Below the pieces are notes generated by a model, which made no database searches, was not told the origin of the DNA, and saw nothing but the letters and a program-made list of their open reading frames with translations. From NCBI GenBank assembly GCA_030949405.1, contig JAUZSN010000002.1, positions 1,240,001 to 1,304,000 of the forward strand: a stretch of 64,000 nt of DNA, in the 5' to 3' direction. The translations under genes were made by a program, and so were the position numbers. Below, piece by piece: positions 10,316-19,241 of the stretch (position 1 is its first letter; every line of letters begins with the position of its first letter). This DNA comes from Methylococcales bacterium. GTDB lineage: Bacteria > Pseudomonadota > Gammaproteobacteria > Methylococcales > Methylomonadaceae.

Positions 10316-11653
10316 TTAATCTTTCTGTTTATAGCGTAAGGTTAATTGAAAAATAACCGGGCTTAATAACGCGAGTGCAATAAGATTAGGAATGGCCATT
10401 AATCCATTCATGACATCCGCTAGAACCCAAATAGTTCCGAGCTTACCCATCGCGCCTGCAGGAATGGCACATAACCAAAGTAACCGATAAGGTAAAATAA
10501 TTTTTGAGCCGAATAAATATTCCGCACAACGTTCACCGTAATAACTCCAGCCTAAAATAGTTGTAAACGCAAAAACAACTAATCCAAAAACGACAACATA
10601 GCCCCCCATTTCAGGTAATCCAGTATTAAAGGCTAAGGTTGATAAGGCCGCCCCCGTTTCTCCACTCGTCCACGCACCTGTTAAAATAATCACTAACGCG
10701 GTCATCGTACAAATCAACAGTGTATCTATAAAGGTGCCTAGCATTGCAATCATTCCCTGATGAACAGGATTATTAGTTTTTGCAGCCGCATGAGCAATAG
10801 GCGCACTGCCTAAGCCCGCTTCATTAGAGAAAATTCCGCGTGCAACCCCAAAACGAATCGCCGCCCAAACGGCAGCCCCTGTAAATCCACCAACTGCGGC
10901 CGTTTGGCTAAACGCACTTTCAATAATAAGCATGAATGCTTTCGGAACGTCTGATAGATGTAAAAAAATAACCACTAAAGCGCAGACGATATACGCTATC
11001 GCCATTAAGGGAACAAGCTTTGCTGCAACTTCGGCAATACGCGAAATCCCCCCCATAATCACCATGCCAGAAAGAAGCGTTAAAACAATCGCTGTTTGCC
11101 AACTAGGGACGTTAAAAAGACTATTAACCGCATCCGCAACGGAATTAGCCTGCACCATATTGCCAATACCAAACGAGGCGAGTGTGCCAAAAAAAGCAAA
11201 TAAACTCGCCAGCCATTTCCAGTTTCCTTGTAAGCCATTTTTAATGTAATACATAGGTCCGCCCCGATAACGGCCTTGTTCATCTTTTTCACGATATTCA
11301 ACGGCTAATACCGCTTCTGCATATTTAGTCGCCATGCCAAAAAGAGCCGTAACCCACATCCAAAAAATAGCCCCAGGTCCGCCTAAAAAAATAGCCGTCG
11401 CAACGCCTGCAATATTTCCTGTTCCAATCGTTGCTGATAATGCTGTCATTAAGGCTTGAAAAGGGGTTATATCGCCGTCACTTTCAGAGCGTCGACCTTG
11501 CCACAGCATTTTTATGGCAGGAAATGTTTCACGCCACGTAAAGCACTTTAAACCTAGGGTTAAATAGATACCAATGCCGACTAGAAATACCAGCATGACA
11601 GACCCCCAGATGAGGGCGCTCATTTCATTTAAAACTGTTTCAATTCTTTCCAT
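10316..11653 (-). CDS. Alanine/glycine:cation symporter (AGCS family)
   Basis: Sodium- or proton-driven uptake of alanine or glycine across the inner membrane. The 445 residues hold about ten hydrophobic helices. The family signature region TALSATIGTGNIAGVATA lies near residue 70, followed by GGPGAIFWMW. It is the last gene of a likely operon with a DUF502 gene ending 2 bp before its start and a TauE-like gene before that. Substrate preference (Ala or Gly) cannot be decided. Confidence 0.92.
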   Translation of the reverse strand: MERIETVLNEMSALIWGSVMLVFLVGIGIYLTLGLKCFTWRETFPAIKMLWQGRRSESDGDITPFQALMTALSATIGTGNIAGVATAIFLGGPGAIFWMWVTALFGMATKYAEAVLAVEYREKDEQGRYRGGPMYYIKNGLQGNWKWLASLFAFFGTLASFGIGNMVQANSVADAVNSLFNVPSWQTAIVLTLLSGMVIMGGISRIAEVAAKLVPLMAIAYIVCALVVIFLHLSDVPKAFMLIIESAFSQTAAVGGFTGAAVWAAIRFGVARGIFSNEAGLGSAPIAHAAAKTNNPVHQGMIAMLGTFIDTLLICTMTALVIILTGAWTSGETGAALSTLAFNTGLPEMGGYVVVFGLVVFAFTTILGWSYYGERCAEYLFGSKIILPYRLLWLCAIPAGAMGKLGTIWVLADVMNGLMAIPNLIALALLSPVIFQLTLRYKQKD

Positions 11654-11655
11654 TA

Positions 11656-12231
11656 TTAGGTCAACTTTTGTATTTCTTCGGGTTGGTTAAAATCTACGCC
11701 GACACTAATGATAAAACTCGTGGCTTCTTCTATCCCCATTTTTGATTTAACCACATGGGCTTCATCAACAATAATTGTAAAACCTGACGTAGGGTTAGGC
11801 GATGTTGGCACAAATAAAATATATTTACTTCCTGCTTTATTCGTGACATAAGCGGGAACCCACAAGCCTGCTTTAGGGTATTCAATATAAACAACTTCGC
11901 GAGCTGTTTTCTGTTCATGACTTGAAAACATGCTCACTATTTTTTTAGTCACACGGTAAACGGTATTTAAGAGTGGGATTTTATTAATAACCGCATCAAT
12001 CCCTGAAATAATCAAAGAGCGTCCGACTGAAACCCGATAACCGACATAAGCAAACATGATAAAACTCGTCAATAATAAAGCACAAGTGACAATATAGTTA
12101 TCTGCATAATCATAAATAATTCTAAACGTATCCCCCATCATTTGTTTAACAAATAAAACAATTTGTGCAATAACCACAATAGGGATAAATGCCAAGACCC
12201 CGATTAAAAAATAATTAAAAATTTTTTTCAT
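11656..12231 (-). CDS. DUF502 family membrane protein
   Basis: 191 residues with two N-terminal transmembrane helices (about 5-27 and 48-70) and a soluble C-terminal domain containing FVPTSPNPTSGF. That GSP/NPTSG-type motif is the hallmark I associate with DUF502. The family is conserved in proteobacteria and plants without an established biochemical role. Sits between a TauE-like exporter gene and the AGCS transporter gene, spaced 40 and 2 bp, so co-transcription is likely. Confidence 0.82.
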   Translation of the reverse strand: MKKIFNYFLIGVLAFIPIVVIAQIVLFVKQMMGDTFRIIYDYADNYIVTCALLLTSFIMFAYVGYRVSVGRSLIISGIDAVINKIPLLNTVYRVTKKIVSMFSSHEQKTAREVVYIEYPKAGLWVPAYVTNKAGSKYILFVPTSPNPTSGFTIIVDEAHVVKSKMGIEEATSFIISVGVDFNQPEEIQKLT

Positions 12232-12271
12232 TTGAATGATTCCATTTTATTTGTAGGATTTAAGAACGGGC

Positions 12272-12994
12272 TTAAAGTGATTTAATCATCAGTAAGCACC
12301 CCGAAATAAATAAAAAAGCCGCAAAAATTTGGCGGTAACGATTATTATTAAGTTGTTGATAAAGAAATTCTTCAGATAATAAAAAAACAATCACCCCTAT
12401 TTGTAAATAGCTAATGTGGTCACTATAAGAGAGGGTGGATGATAAATCGAGTAACCCCAGTGTTATTAGTTGAACAACAGCAAAGGTCGCATAACAGGCG
12501 GCTACGGTAATTCGAGTACACTTTTTAGAATAATTTTTCCCATGAACAATCGCCGTGAGTAATGAGCCGCCTAAATTGGTTAGACCATGAACTAACCCCA
12601 TAATAATAAGGTAGCTCCGTTCGTATTTGATCCACTGATCTAAAATTTTTTCAACGCGTTGTAAGCTGTTTTTTAAGGCCACAAATAAGAGAAAGGCCCC
12701 AACAATTAACCCTATATTAAGTTGACTATTAATGCCAATAAAAAGAAATAATACGATAAAAGGGAGCGTGTAAATTAAAACATTTTTGTAAAATTTAAAG
12801 TCAATATGCTGATAATGCTTAATCAATTGTAATAAATTAATGGCAATAGAAATAGGTAGTAATATACTCAGCGTATTAGCAAAGTCATAGCCGAGTAGTA
12901 ATAAAATGGGCGTTCCAAAAAGCAAAACACCCACCCCAAAAATTGACTGAATAATTGAGGTGATGAAAACGGTTAATAAAATGTCAATTGCCAT
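12272..12994 (-). CDS. TauE/SafE family sulfite/sulfoacetate exporter-like permease
   Basis: 240 residues, almost entirely hydrophobic with about eight helices in two halves (GVGVLLFGTPILLLLGYDFANTLSILLP in the first; GLVHGLTNLGGSLLTAIV in the second). The Gly/Pro-rich motif in each half is typical of TauE/SafE permeases, which export organosulfur or related anions. First gene of a putative operon with DUF502 and AGCS genes. The transported substrate is unknown. Confidence 0.8.
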   Translation of the reverse strand: MAIDILLTVFITSIIQSIFGVGVLLFGTPILLLLGYDFANTLSILLPISIAINLLQLIKHYQHIDFKFYKNVLIYTLPFIVLFLFIGINSQLNIGLIVGAFLLFVALKNSLQRVEKILDQWIKYERSYLIIMGLVHGLTNLGGSLLTAIVHGKNYSKKCTRITVAACYATFAVVQLITLGLLDLSSTLSYSDHISYLQIGVIVFLLSEEFLYQQLNNNRYRQIFAAFLFISGCLLMIKSL

Positions 12995-13036
12995 GAGTGA
13001 TCTCGTTATTATTTTTATTAAAGGGGATTAGCAATT

Positions 13037-13096
13037 TAAGAGGGGGGAAAAATAGGTCGCGAGTTCGGCCTCGCCTCTTTACAGTTTCCCCTCTTA
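13037..13096 (-). terminator. Long inverted repeat downstream of moaE
   Basis: TAAGAGGGG(GG)AAA and TTTCCCCTCTTA are complementary across a 33-bp GC-rich core. It lies 20 bp after the moaE stop on the minus strand and probably ends that transcript; it may also be a small repeat element. Confidence 0.5.
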
Positions 13097-13115
13097 ATGG
13101 GTCACTAAGCATTTG

Positions 13116-13562
13116 TTAGGATTGATAGCCATTCGTATTATTACTGACCCAACGACTCCCTTGTTCTAATTGCTCTTGTTTCCAAAAAGGCGCTTTTGAT
13201 TTTAAATCTTCCATAATATAGCGGCAACTATCAAACGCATCACCACGATGATGGGCCCAAACAGCAATTAAAACAATCGGTTCGTTAGGTTGTAATTCAC
13301 CCACACGATGAATTAATAAGACATCTAAAATCGCCCACTGCTGCATCGCTTGCTCAACCGTTTTGGTTAAATATTTTTCAGTCATCCCTGGGTAATGCTC
13401 TAACCGCATACGTTTAACGTCATCACCGTCATTAAAATCACGCATAGTGCCAATAAAAATATGGGTTGCACCAAATTTCCCCGTTAAATCAGTCAACGTT
13501 TGTTGATAATTTTGAACTTCATCCAACGGATTAAATCCTTGTTCAATAATTTTAATTTTCAT
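13116..13562 (-). CDS. moaE: Molybdopterin synthase large subunit
   Basis: With MoaD it converts cyclic pyranopterin monophosphate to molybdopterin by inserting two sulfurs. The 148 residues contain GATHIFIGTMRDFN, LEHYPGMTEK (substrate-site region), IHRVGELQPNEPIVLIAV and a C-terminal lysine-bearing DLKSKAPFWKQE, all typical of MoaE. The start is 3 bp from the end of moaD, so the pair is co-translated. Confidence 0.95.
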   Translation of the reverse strand: MKIKIIEQGFNPLDEVQNYQQTLTDLTGKFGATHIFIGTMRDFNDGDDVKRMRLEHYPGMTEKYLTKTVEQAMQQWAILDVLLIHRVGELQPNEPIVLIAVWAHHRGDAFDSCRYIMEDLKSKAPFWKQEQLEQGSRWVSNNTNGYQS

Positions 13563-13565
13563 AAT

Positions 13566-13799
13566 TTAGCCGCCCGTTACAGGAGGAAAAAAGGCCACTT
13601 CATCCCCTGCGTTAATCACTTTATCTAATTCAGCATACTCTAAGTTAACCGCAATTAAGGTTTTTTCAGGCATCACTTTATTAGGATTGGCCAGTGTCCA
13701 AATTTCAGCTAAGGTAACCGTTTCACTGAGTGCTAAAAAATCGTCTGATTTACCTAAAGTTTCTTTTAAACTGGCAAAATAACGCACATGAATTGACAT
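13566..13799 (-). CDS. moaD: Molybdopterin synthase sulfur-carrier subunit
   Basis: 77 residues with the ubiquitin-like fold pattern and the obligatory C-terminal Gly-Gly (FFPPVTGG), which is adenylated and thiocarboxylated to carry sulfur. First gene of the minus-strand moaD-moaE unit, divergent from moaC with a 63-bp gap that must hold both promoters. Confidence 0.95.
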   Translation of the reverse strand: MSIHVRYFASLKETLGKSDDFLALSETVTLAEIWTLANPNKVMPEKTLIAVNLEYAELDKVINAGDEVAFFPPVTGG

Positions 13800-13862
13800 A
13801 ATTTAACACTTTGACTTTAAAAACTTAGATAATAGCCGATTATCACTTATAACAACAAAGTA

Positions 13863-14336
13863 ATGACTGAATTAACGCATTTTAATGTAGACGGTGATGC
13901 ACACATGGTTGATGTGGGCGATAAAGCGATTACCTCACGTTCTGCAACGACGGAAGGCTCGATTATGATGCAACAAGAGACCCTAAACCGAATTATTTCA
14001 GGCGATCATAAAAAAGGCGATGTCTTAGGGGTTGCGCGTATTGCAGGGATTATGGCAACAAAAAAAACCGCTGATTTAATTCCCCTCTGTCATCCTTTAG
14101 CATTAACCCATGTTGATATTAAGCTGACACCTGAACTTGAAAACAATCGGGTTTATTGTCAAACAACGGTTAAAACCAAGGGGCAAACAGGGGTCGAAAT
14201 GGAAGCCTTGTGTGCCACTCAAATTGCGCTATTAACCATTTATGATATGTGTAAAGCCGTTGATCGCGGAATGGAAATGACAACGATCCGTTTAATGGAA
14301 AAAAGTGGGGGTAAATCGGGGCATTGGCAGCAATGA
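13863..14336 (+). CDS. moaC: Cyclic pyranopterin monophosphate synthase
   Basis: Second step of molybdenum cofactor synthesis, turning the MoaA product 3',8-cH2GTP into cPMP. The 157 residues hold the conserved [15 protein letters not shown] and [28 protein letters not shown] blocks, including the active-site Lys/Asp region (DMCKAVD). Its stop overlaps the start of the next gene (ATGA). No moaA or moeA is visible in the window. Confidence 0.96.
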   Translation: MTELTHFNVDGDAHMVDVGDKAITSRSATTEGSIMMQQETLNRIISGDHKKGDVLGVARIAGIMATKKTADLIPLCHPLALTHVDIKLTPELENNRVYCQTTVKTKGQTGVEMEALCATQIALLTIYDMCKAVDRGMEMTTIRLMEKSGGKSGHWQQ

Positions 14337-14971
14337 GTCACGAACAAGAAGGCGTTATAAAATACCAACTAACTCATACCGATAAATCGCTCCCCGCTCA
14401 TTATTCGATAACGGAACTTAATGCGTGGCGAACACTCATGTGTCGTTTGCAACTTATTGGTCAGGATAATCAACGTTATGATGGTTATGGATTTGGTAAT
14501 ATAAGTCAACGCGCTAAGACTTTTGACAAATTTATCATCAGTGGAACCCAAACAGGTGAACACCCCCTATTAGGTCGCGATCATTATTGCTTAGTCACCC
14601 ATGCAAACCCTGAGTTAAATCAAATTCATTCGACAGGATCTTGTAAACCTTCCTCAGAAGCGTTAACTCATGCGTCGGTCTACTTACAAGATGATGCCAT
14701 AAAGGGAATTATTCATGCCCATTGCCCTGAAATTTGGAAAAATACCACTCAACTTGCCTTGCCTTACACGGAGAGTAACATCGCTTATGGAACGCCTGAA
14801 ATGGCCTTTGCAATGAATCACTTGTTTGAACAAGAAAAGTGGCAGGCCACAACAGTTTTTTCCCTATTAGGACATGAGGATGGGGTGATTGCTTTTGGCG
14901 AAAATTTACACCAAGCGGCCAATGCGTTAATTGAACAATTTTCACTTGCTCTTGCCATAGAACAGGGCTAA
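14333..14971 (+). CDS. Class II aldolase/adducin family protein
   Basis: 212 residues from the ATG at 14333, which overlaps the moaC stop as ATGA; an earlier in-frame TTG at 14324 is less likely. The fold is that of zinc-dependent class II aldolases and sugar-phosphate dehydratases: YGFGNISQR, a serine-rich substrate loop ([17 protein letters not shown]), the metal-binding [11 protein letters not shown] (His-x-His) and [10 protein letters not shown], with a third metal His possibly in SLLGHEDGV. The exact substrate is unclear. Translational coupling to moaC is unusual and functionally unexplained. Confidence 0.75.
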   Translation: MSHEQEGVIKYQLTHTDKSLPAHYSITELNAWRTLMCRLQLIGQDNQRYDGYGFGNISQRAKTFDKFIISGTQTGEHPLLGRDHYCLVTHANPELNQIHSTGSCKPSSEALTHASVYLQDDAIKGIIHAHCPEIWKNTTQLALPYTESNIAYGTPEMAFAMNHLFEQEKWQATTVFSLLGHEDGVIAFGENLHQAANALIEQFSLALAIEQG

Positions 14972-15011
14972 ATTTACCACTAGAATTATTCTTTTCTCTT
15001 TAAAAATTATT

Positions 15012-15278
15012 ATGCAAAAAATACTTATTTACAGCTCAAATCGTTGCCCTTTTTGTACCATGGCCAAACGGTTACTTGAACAGCGTGGTTTAAATTATTC
15101 TGAAATTAATGTTGATTCAGAGCCTCATCTTCGCGAAGAAATGATGAAAAAAACGAACCGCCGAACCGTCCCTCAAATCTATATTGGGGATTATCATGTC
15201 GGGGGGTTTAATGAATTACATGCGTTGGATCAGTCTAAAAAATTAGATGCATTGTTGGTTACGGACTCTAAAAATTAA
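15012..15278 (+). CDS. grxC: Glutaredoxin, dithiol type (GrxC-like)
   Basis: 88-residue cytoplasmic disulfide reductase using glutathione. Active site CPFC (residues 13-16), cis-proline motif TVPQIYIGDYHVGGF and the GG that binds glutathione are present. Lies 40 bp downstream of the aldolase-like gene on the same strand. Confidence 0.93.
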   Translation: MQKILIYSSNRCPFCTMAKRLLEQRGLNYSEINVDSEPHLREEMMKKTNRRTVPQIYIGDYHVGGFNELHALDQSKKLDALLVTDSKN

Positions 15279-15292
15279 GTTAAACTATAAAA

Positions 15293-16072
15293 ATGGCTCA
15301 AAAAGATATTATTTCAAAACAGATTTTTAAACGTATTTTAGTGGATGTCGCGACTTACATTTTTAAACTCGACCTACAAGAGGCTGAATTAATTGAAACA
15401 GAACAACAACGAATTGAAGATCGTCGTTCAGATTTAGTCGCTAGAGTGGTGGATCGCTCAGGAAAACGGTTTATTCTACACCTTGAAATACAGAATCAAA
15501 ACCAAGCAATCATGCCGCATCGAATGTTGCGTTATTTAAGTGATATTTGTCTAAATTACCCCAATGAGGCTGTTTACCAATATTTGTTGTACATTGGCAA
15601 AGAGTCCTTAACTATGAAGGATGGGATAATCACTGAGCAATTAAATTATCAATACCCTGTGATTGATATGCACACATTAGATTATCAGTTTTTTATGCAA
15701 CAAAATTCAGCCGATGCTTTAGTTCTTGCTGTTTTGTGTGATTTTAAGGACAGTGAACCACGAACCGTCATTCATGATATTTTGAGTAAACTCATTATTT
15801 TAAGTAATGATGATTCTAAAATGTTGAGAGAATATATTAGTATCTTAGAAATTTTAGCGAGTAATCGTAACTTAAATTTGGATATACAACGGGAGTTTAA
15901 AATGTTAGATGTTGAATTAGAAAAATTACCCAGCTTTTTAATCGGTGAAGAAAAAGGGCAGCATGATAAAGCCATCATTATTGCAAAACAATTACTTAAA
16001 CTAAATTTATCATTCACTCAAGTCGCTCAAATTACAGAATTATCTATTGATGAGTTAAAAGACCTTAATTAA
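15293..16072 (+). CDS. Rpn/PD-(D/E)XK family nuclease (transposase_31-like)
   Basis: 259 residues. The N-terminal half has the nuclease core: DRRSDLVARVVD, then FILHLEIQNQNQAIMPHRML (D...ExQ, a known variant of the PD-(D/E)XK site). The C-terminal helical region ends SLSFTQVAQITELSIDELKDLN-like, a short helix-turn-helix-type tail common in this family. Proteins of this group are spread by horizontal transfer and include recombination-promoting RpnA nucleases. It starts 14 bp after grxC and is followed by a MITE. Confidence 0.8.
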   Translation: MAQKDIISKQIFKRILVDVATYIFKLDLQEAELIETEQQRIEDRRSDLVARVVDRSGKRFILHLEIQNQNQAIMPHRMLRYLSDICLNYPNEAVYQYLLYIGKESLTMKDGIITEQLNYQYPVIDMHTLDYQFFMQQNSADALVLAVLCDFKDSEPRTVIHDILSKLIILSNDDSKMLREYISILEILASNRNLNLDIQREFKMLDVELEKLPSFLIGEEKGQHDKAIIIAKQLLKLNLSFTQVAQITELSIDELKDLN

Positions 16073-16076
16073 TAGA

Positions 16077-16225
16077 GGCTACCCACTTAAGACAGGACAA
16101 GTTGAGGTTAAGCCGTTCGTGCCGAGCTTGTCGAAGTATGAACGGCTTAACCGTCCGCCCTTCGACTCAGCTCAGGACGAATGGTTAAACCTCGCCCCAT
16201 AGTGTCCCGCCTTACGTTGGTAGCC
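16077..16225. repeat. MITE D (149 bp), longest of the family
   Basis: Begins GGCTACCCACTTAAGAC and ends CGTTGGTAGCC, with the same ends as MITEs A-C and E. The interior is longer and contains two further nested inverted segments (AAGCCGTTCGTGCCGAGCTT and a partly complementary GAACGGCTTAACC). I see no clear 8-bp duplication at its flanks. Confidence 0.7.
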
Positions 16226-16231
16226 CTAAAT

Positions 16232-18913
16232 TTATACCCGTAAATCTTTAACAACCCTAACGACTTCACTATCACCCGTAATTGATTCAATACTAAACCC
16301 TAATTTTTTAGTTAAGGAAAGCATGGGCTTATTAACTCTTAACACCTCCCCTTCAAAAAATGAAATTCCCTTATATTTAGCGGCTTGCATTAATGTTGTC
16401 ATGATTTTTGCCCCAATACCCAGCCCTTGGCACTGATCGGATACGACCAAAGCAAACTCAACACTATGCCCATCTGGGTTCATAATATAACGCCCTACCG
16501 CTAATTCTTTGGGCATATCTTCATGTTCGGTCACAGCGATAAAAGCCATTTCACGGTCATAATCAATTTGGGTGAATCGAATAATCATTTCAGGCGTAAG
16601 CTCCTGTAATGATTGTATAAAACGTAAATATTTACTGCGTTCCGATAAACTATGCACAAAATCTTTTTCTAAACTGGCATCTTCTGGACGAATAGGACGA
16701 ATGGTAATATCAACCCCATTGGGTAATTGACTATGACGTATTAATTCCGAGGGATAGGGATGAATAGCCATGTGTGAGTAGGAAGTAAGCTGATGTGTTA
16801 TTTCAACTTTTAGTCGCGCATCCACTGCCATGACTCCATTTTCATCTGCAATTAATGGATTAATATCTAATTCCAATATTTCAGGTAATTCACTCACCAT
16901 AATGGAAACATTTAATAATACATCAACCAATGCTTGATGATTAATCGGGGCTAATTGACGAAACTTACCAATATAACGAGCCGCCTTAGTTTTAGCAATC
17001 ATCTGCTCAACCATATACGTATTTAAGGGGGGTAAGGACACCGCTTTATCTTGTAATATTTCAACCATTGTACCGCCCAATCCAAAACTAATGGCAGGGC
17101 CAAAGACTGGATCGCGAACCACCCCAATCATGAGTTCTCGTCCGCCTTGTGAACAATACATCGGTTCAACCGTAATCACAACCGATTCAATATCAGGATG
17201 CGCTTTTTTAATTTGTGCTTCCATCTCTGTGAAATGATGAGAAACCGCTTGAACACTCTCAATATTTAAACGGACTCCACCAATATCAGATTTATGACTA
17301 AATTCTGACATATCAATTTTTAAAACGACAGGAAACCCCAAGGTTTCCGCAGCAATCATCGCATCTTTGGCATTATAAACTTTGATCGTTTGCGTTACTG
17401 GAATATGAAACGCGGTTAAAATAGCTTTCGATTCTTGCGTGGTTAAAACTTGTCGCCCTTCTGATAAAATTCGCTGAATAATCAACCGCGCCCCCTTAAT
17501 ATCAGGGCTAATCAATTCCGCAGAAGGCAATGGAATTTGCTTGAGTAAAATTTGATTATGTCGATATTTGGCTAAAAAAGAAAATGCATCAACAGCAACT
17601 TCGGGCGTATTAAAGTGCGCGACTCGACTATTCGCAAACAACGCGCGTCCTTCTTGAACTTTTTCGCCACCTGTCCATGAGGCAAGTACGGGTTTAGTCG
17701 TTTTTTTAGCCGCTTCAATGACGTAATTGGCCACCTCGGTTGGGTTGGTCATGGCTTGCGGGGTTAAAATATTTAAGACCCCATCAATATTATCATCATG
17801 CAAACAGATTTCTAATGCGTGTTGATAACGCTCAGAATTGGCATCACCTAAAATATCAACGGGATTTGCATGAGACCAATGGACAGGCAACACCTTATTT
17901 AACGACTCAATGCTCTTAGGACTCAAGGTGGCCATCGTAATACCCACATCTTCGGCATGATCCGTACTCATAACCCCAGGGCCGCCTGCATTGGTAATAA
18001 TGGCTAACCGATCATTACTGAGTTCATAATTATTCGCCAAGACCCGTGCGGCTGAAAAAAGTTGGGTAATACTGTAGGCACGAACAACCCCAGCCCGTTC
18101 AATAGCGGCATCAAAAACATCATCGCCTCCAACCATCGCGCCTGTATGGGACATTGCTGCTTTAGAGCCTGCTTCATGTCGTCCTGATTTAATTAAAATC
18201 ACAGGCTTTAAACGGGCAGCGGCTTTTAAACCGCTTAAAAAACGTCGAGCATCTCGAATCCCTTCAACATACATCAAAATACCCGTTGTTTTACGATCCG
18301 TTGCTAAATAATCTAAAACATCTCCAAAATCAATATCCGCCGCGCCTCCCATTGAAACAACGGTTGAAAAACCAATTTCTTGGGATTTCGCCCAGTCTAA
18401 AATGGCGGTACACACCGCGCCTGATTGAGAAAGTAAGGCTAAAGAACCATCCGCAATAACGCCATCGCCAAAAGTCGCATTTAAAAAAGAACTGGGACGA
18501 GCAAGACCCAAACAATTAGGTCCAATAATACGAATACTATAACGGTGAGCGCATTCTAAGATTTCTTGCTGTAAACGTTGACCTTCAACACCCAGTTCAC
18601 CAAAGCCTGCACTAATAATGATAACGGACGTTACCCCATTCGCGGCACACTGCTTCATAATGGACGGAACGGAAGGAGCGGGTGTCGAAATAACAACTAA
18701 ATCCAAGGTTTCAGGAATAGAATCTAAATTGGGATAAACTTTTAAGCCTAAAATTTTGGTTCGCTTATGATTAACTGGATACAGATCCCCTTTAAATTTT
18801 GCTTCCTGCATATTCAGTAATAATCGGTAACCCACACTTTCTGTACGTTCAGAAGCCCCAACAATGGCGACAGATTTGGGGGTAAAAAAAGGACTTAAAT
18901 AATGCGGACCCAT
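16232..18913 (-). CDS. ADP-forming acyl-CoA ligase-like / GNAT protein acetyltransferase fusion (Pat type)
   Basis: 893 residues in the order: CoA-binding domain (about 10-130, SVAIVGASERTESVGYR), succinyl-CoA-ligase-like domains (GPNCLGLARP, LSQSGAVCTAILDWA; SHTGAMVGGD near the usual phospho-histidine position), ATP-grasp domain (about 480-700, VVLKIDMSEFSHKSDIGGV) and a C-terminal GNAT domain (about 720-893, SDQCQGLGIGAKIMTTLM). This is the architecture of the protein lysine acetyltransferase Pat/YfiQ, which controls acetyl-CoA synthetase. Whether the ligase part is active cannot be told. Single-gene unit. Confidence 0.88.
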   Translation of the reverse strand: MGPHYLSPFFTPKSVAIVGASERTESVGYRLLLNMQEAKFKGDLYPVNHKRTKILGLKVYPNLDSIPETLDLVVISTPAPSVPSIMKQCAANGVTSVIIISAGFGELGVEGQRLQQEILECAHRYSIRIIGPNCLGLARPSSFLNATFGDGVIADGSLALLSQSGAVCTAILDWAKSQEIGFSTVVSMGGAADIDFGDVLDYLATDRKTTGILMYVEGIRDARRFLSGLKAAARLKPVILIKSGRHEAGSKAAMSHTGAMVGGDDVFDAAIERAGVVRAYSITQLFSAARVLANNYELSNDRLAIITNAGGPGVMSTDHAEDVGITMATLSPKSIESLNKVLPVHWSHANPVDILGDANSERYQHALEICLHDDNIDGVLNILTPQAMTNPTEVANYVIEAAKKTTKPVLASWTGGEKVQEGRALFANSRVAHFNTPEVAVDAFSFLAKYRHNQILLKQIPLPSAELISPDIKGARLIIQRILSEGRQVLTTQESKAILTAFHIPVTQTIKVYNAKDAMIAAETLGFPVVLKIDMSEFSHKSDIGGVRLNIESVQAVSHHFTEMEAQIKKAHPDIESVVITVEPMYCSQGGRELMIGVVRDPVFGPAISFGLGGTMVEILQDKAVSLPPLNTYMVEQMIAKTKAARYIGKFRQLAPINHQALVDVLLNVSIMVSELPEILELDINPLIADENGVMAVDARLKVEITHQLTSYSHMAIHPYPSELIRHSQLPNGVDITIRPIRPEDASLEKDFVHSLSERSKYLRFIQSLQELTPEMIIRFTQIDYDREMAFIAVTEHEDMPKELAVGRYIMNPDGHSVEFALVVSDQCQGLGIGAKIMTTLMQAAKYKGISFFEGEVLRVNKPMLSLTKKLGFSIESITGDSEVVRVVKDLRV

Positions 18914-19241
18914 TGATGCTCCAATAACTTAAAAGTAGAAATAAGCATTTTAGCGTTTTCTAATGAATTGTGTAAGCGATATTAAAAATAGTTCTAAAAT
19001 AAACATCATGCAAGGGCAACGTTCTTGGCTCTTAAGCGAAATGCTATTAAAAATTCAATCTAATCTATAGACTCCACAGACAACGCCAATCATCACCTGA
19101 TAGTGACTAAAGAATAACTAAACCTTATCGTTATTCGCTTGTTTTTATGTTATTTGAGGTAGGGGATAGACGTGGGTAGAGACACGATGATTCGCGCCTC
19201 TATAATGACTTAAACTAATTTAAATTGAGGTTTGTTTTATT
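18914..19241. other. Intergenic region, nothing identified
   Basis: 328 bp between two minus-strand genes, presumably holding the promoter of the Pat-type gene. A short pentanucleotide tract (TTTTA)n lies at about 19235-19253, at the hisC 3' end. I see no RNA gene or repeat. Confidence 0.4.

Noticed and set aside
10932-11249. Frames antisense to the AGCS transporter gene
   Set aside because: Shadow frames of a strongly conserved membrane protein gene, with no start signals of their own.
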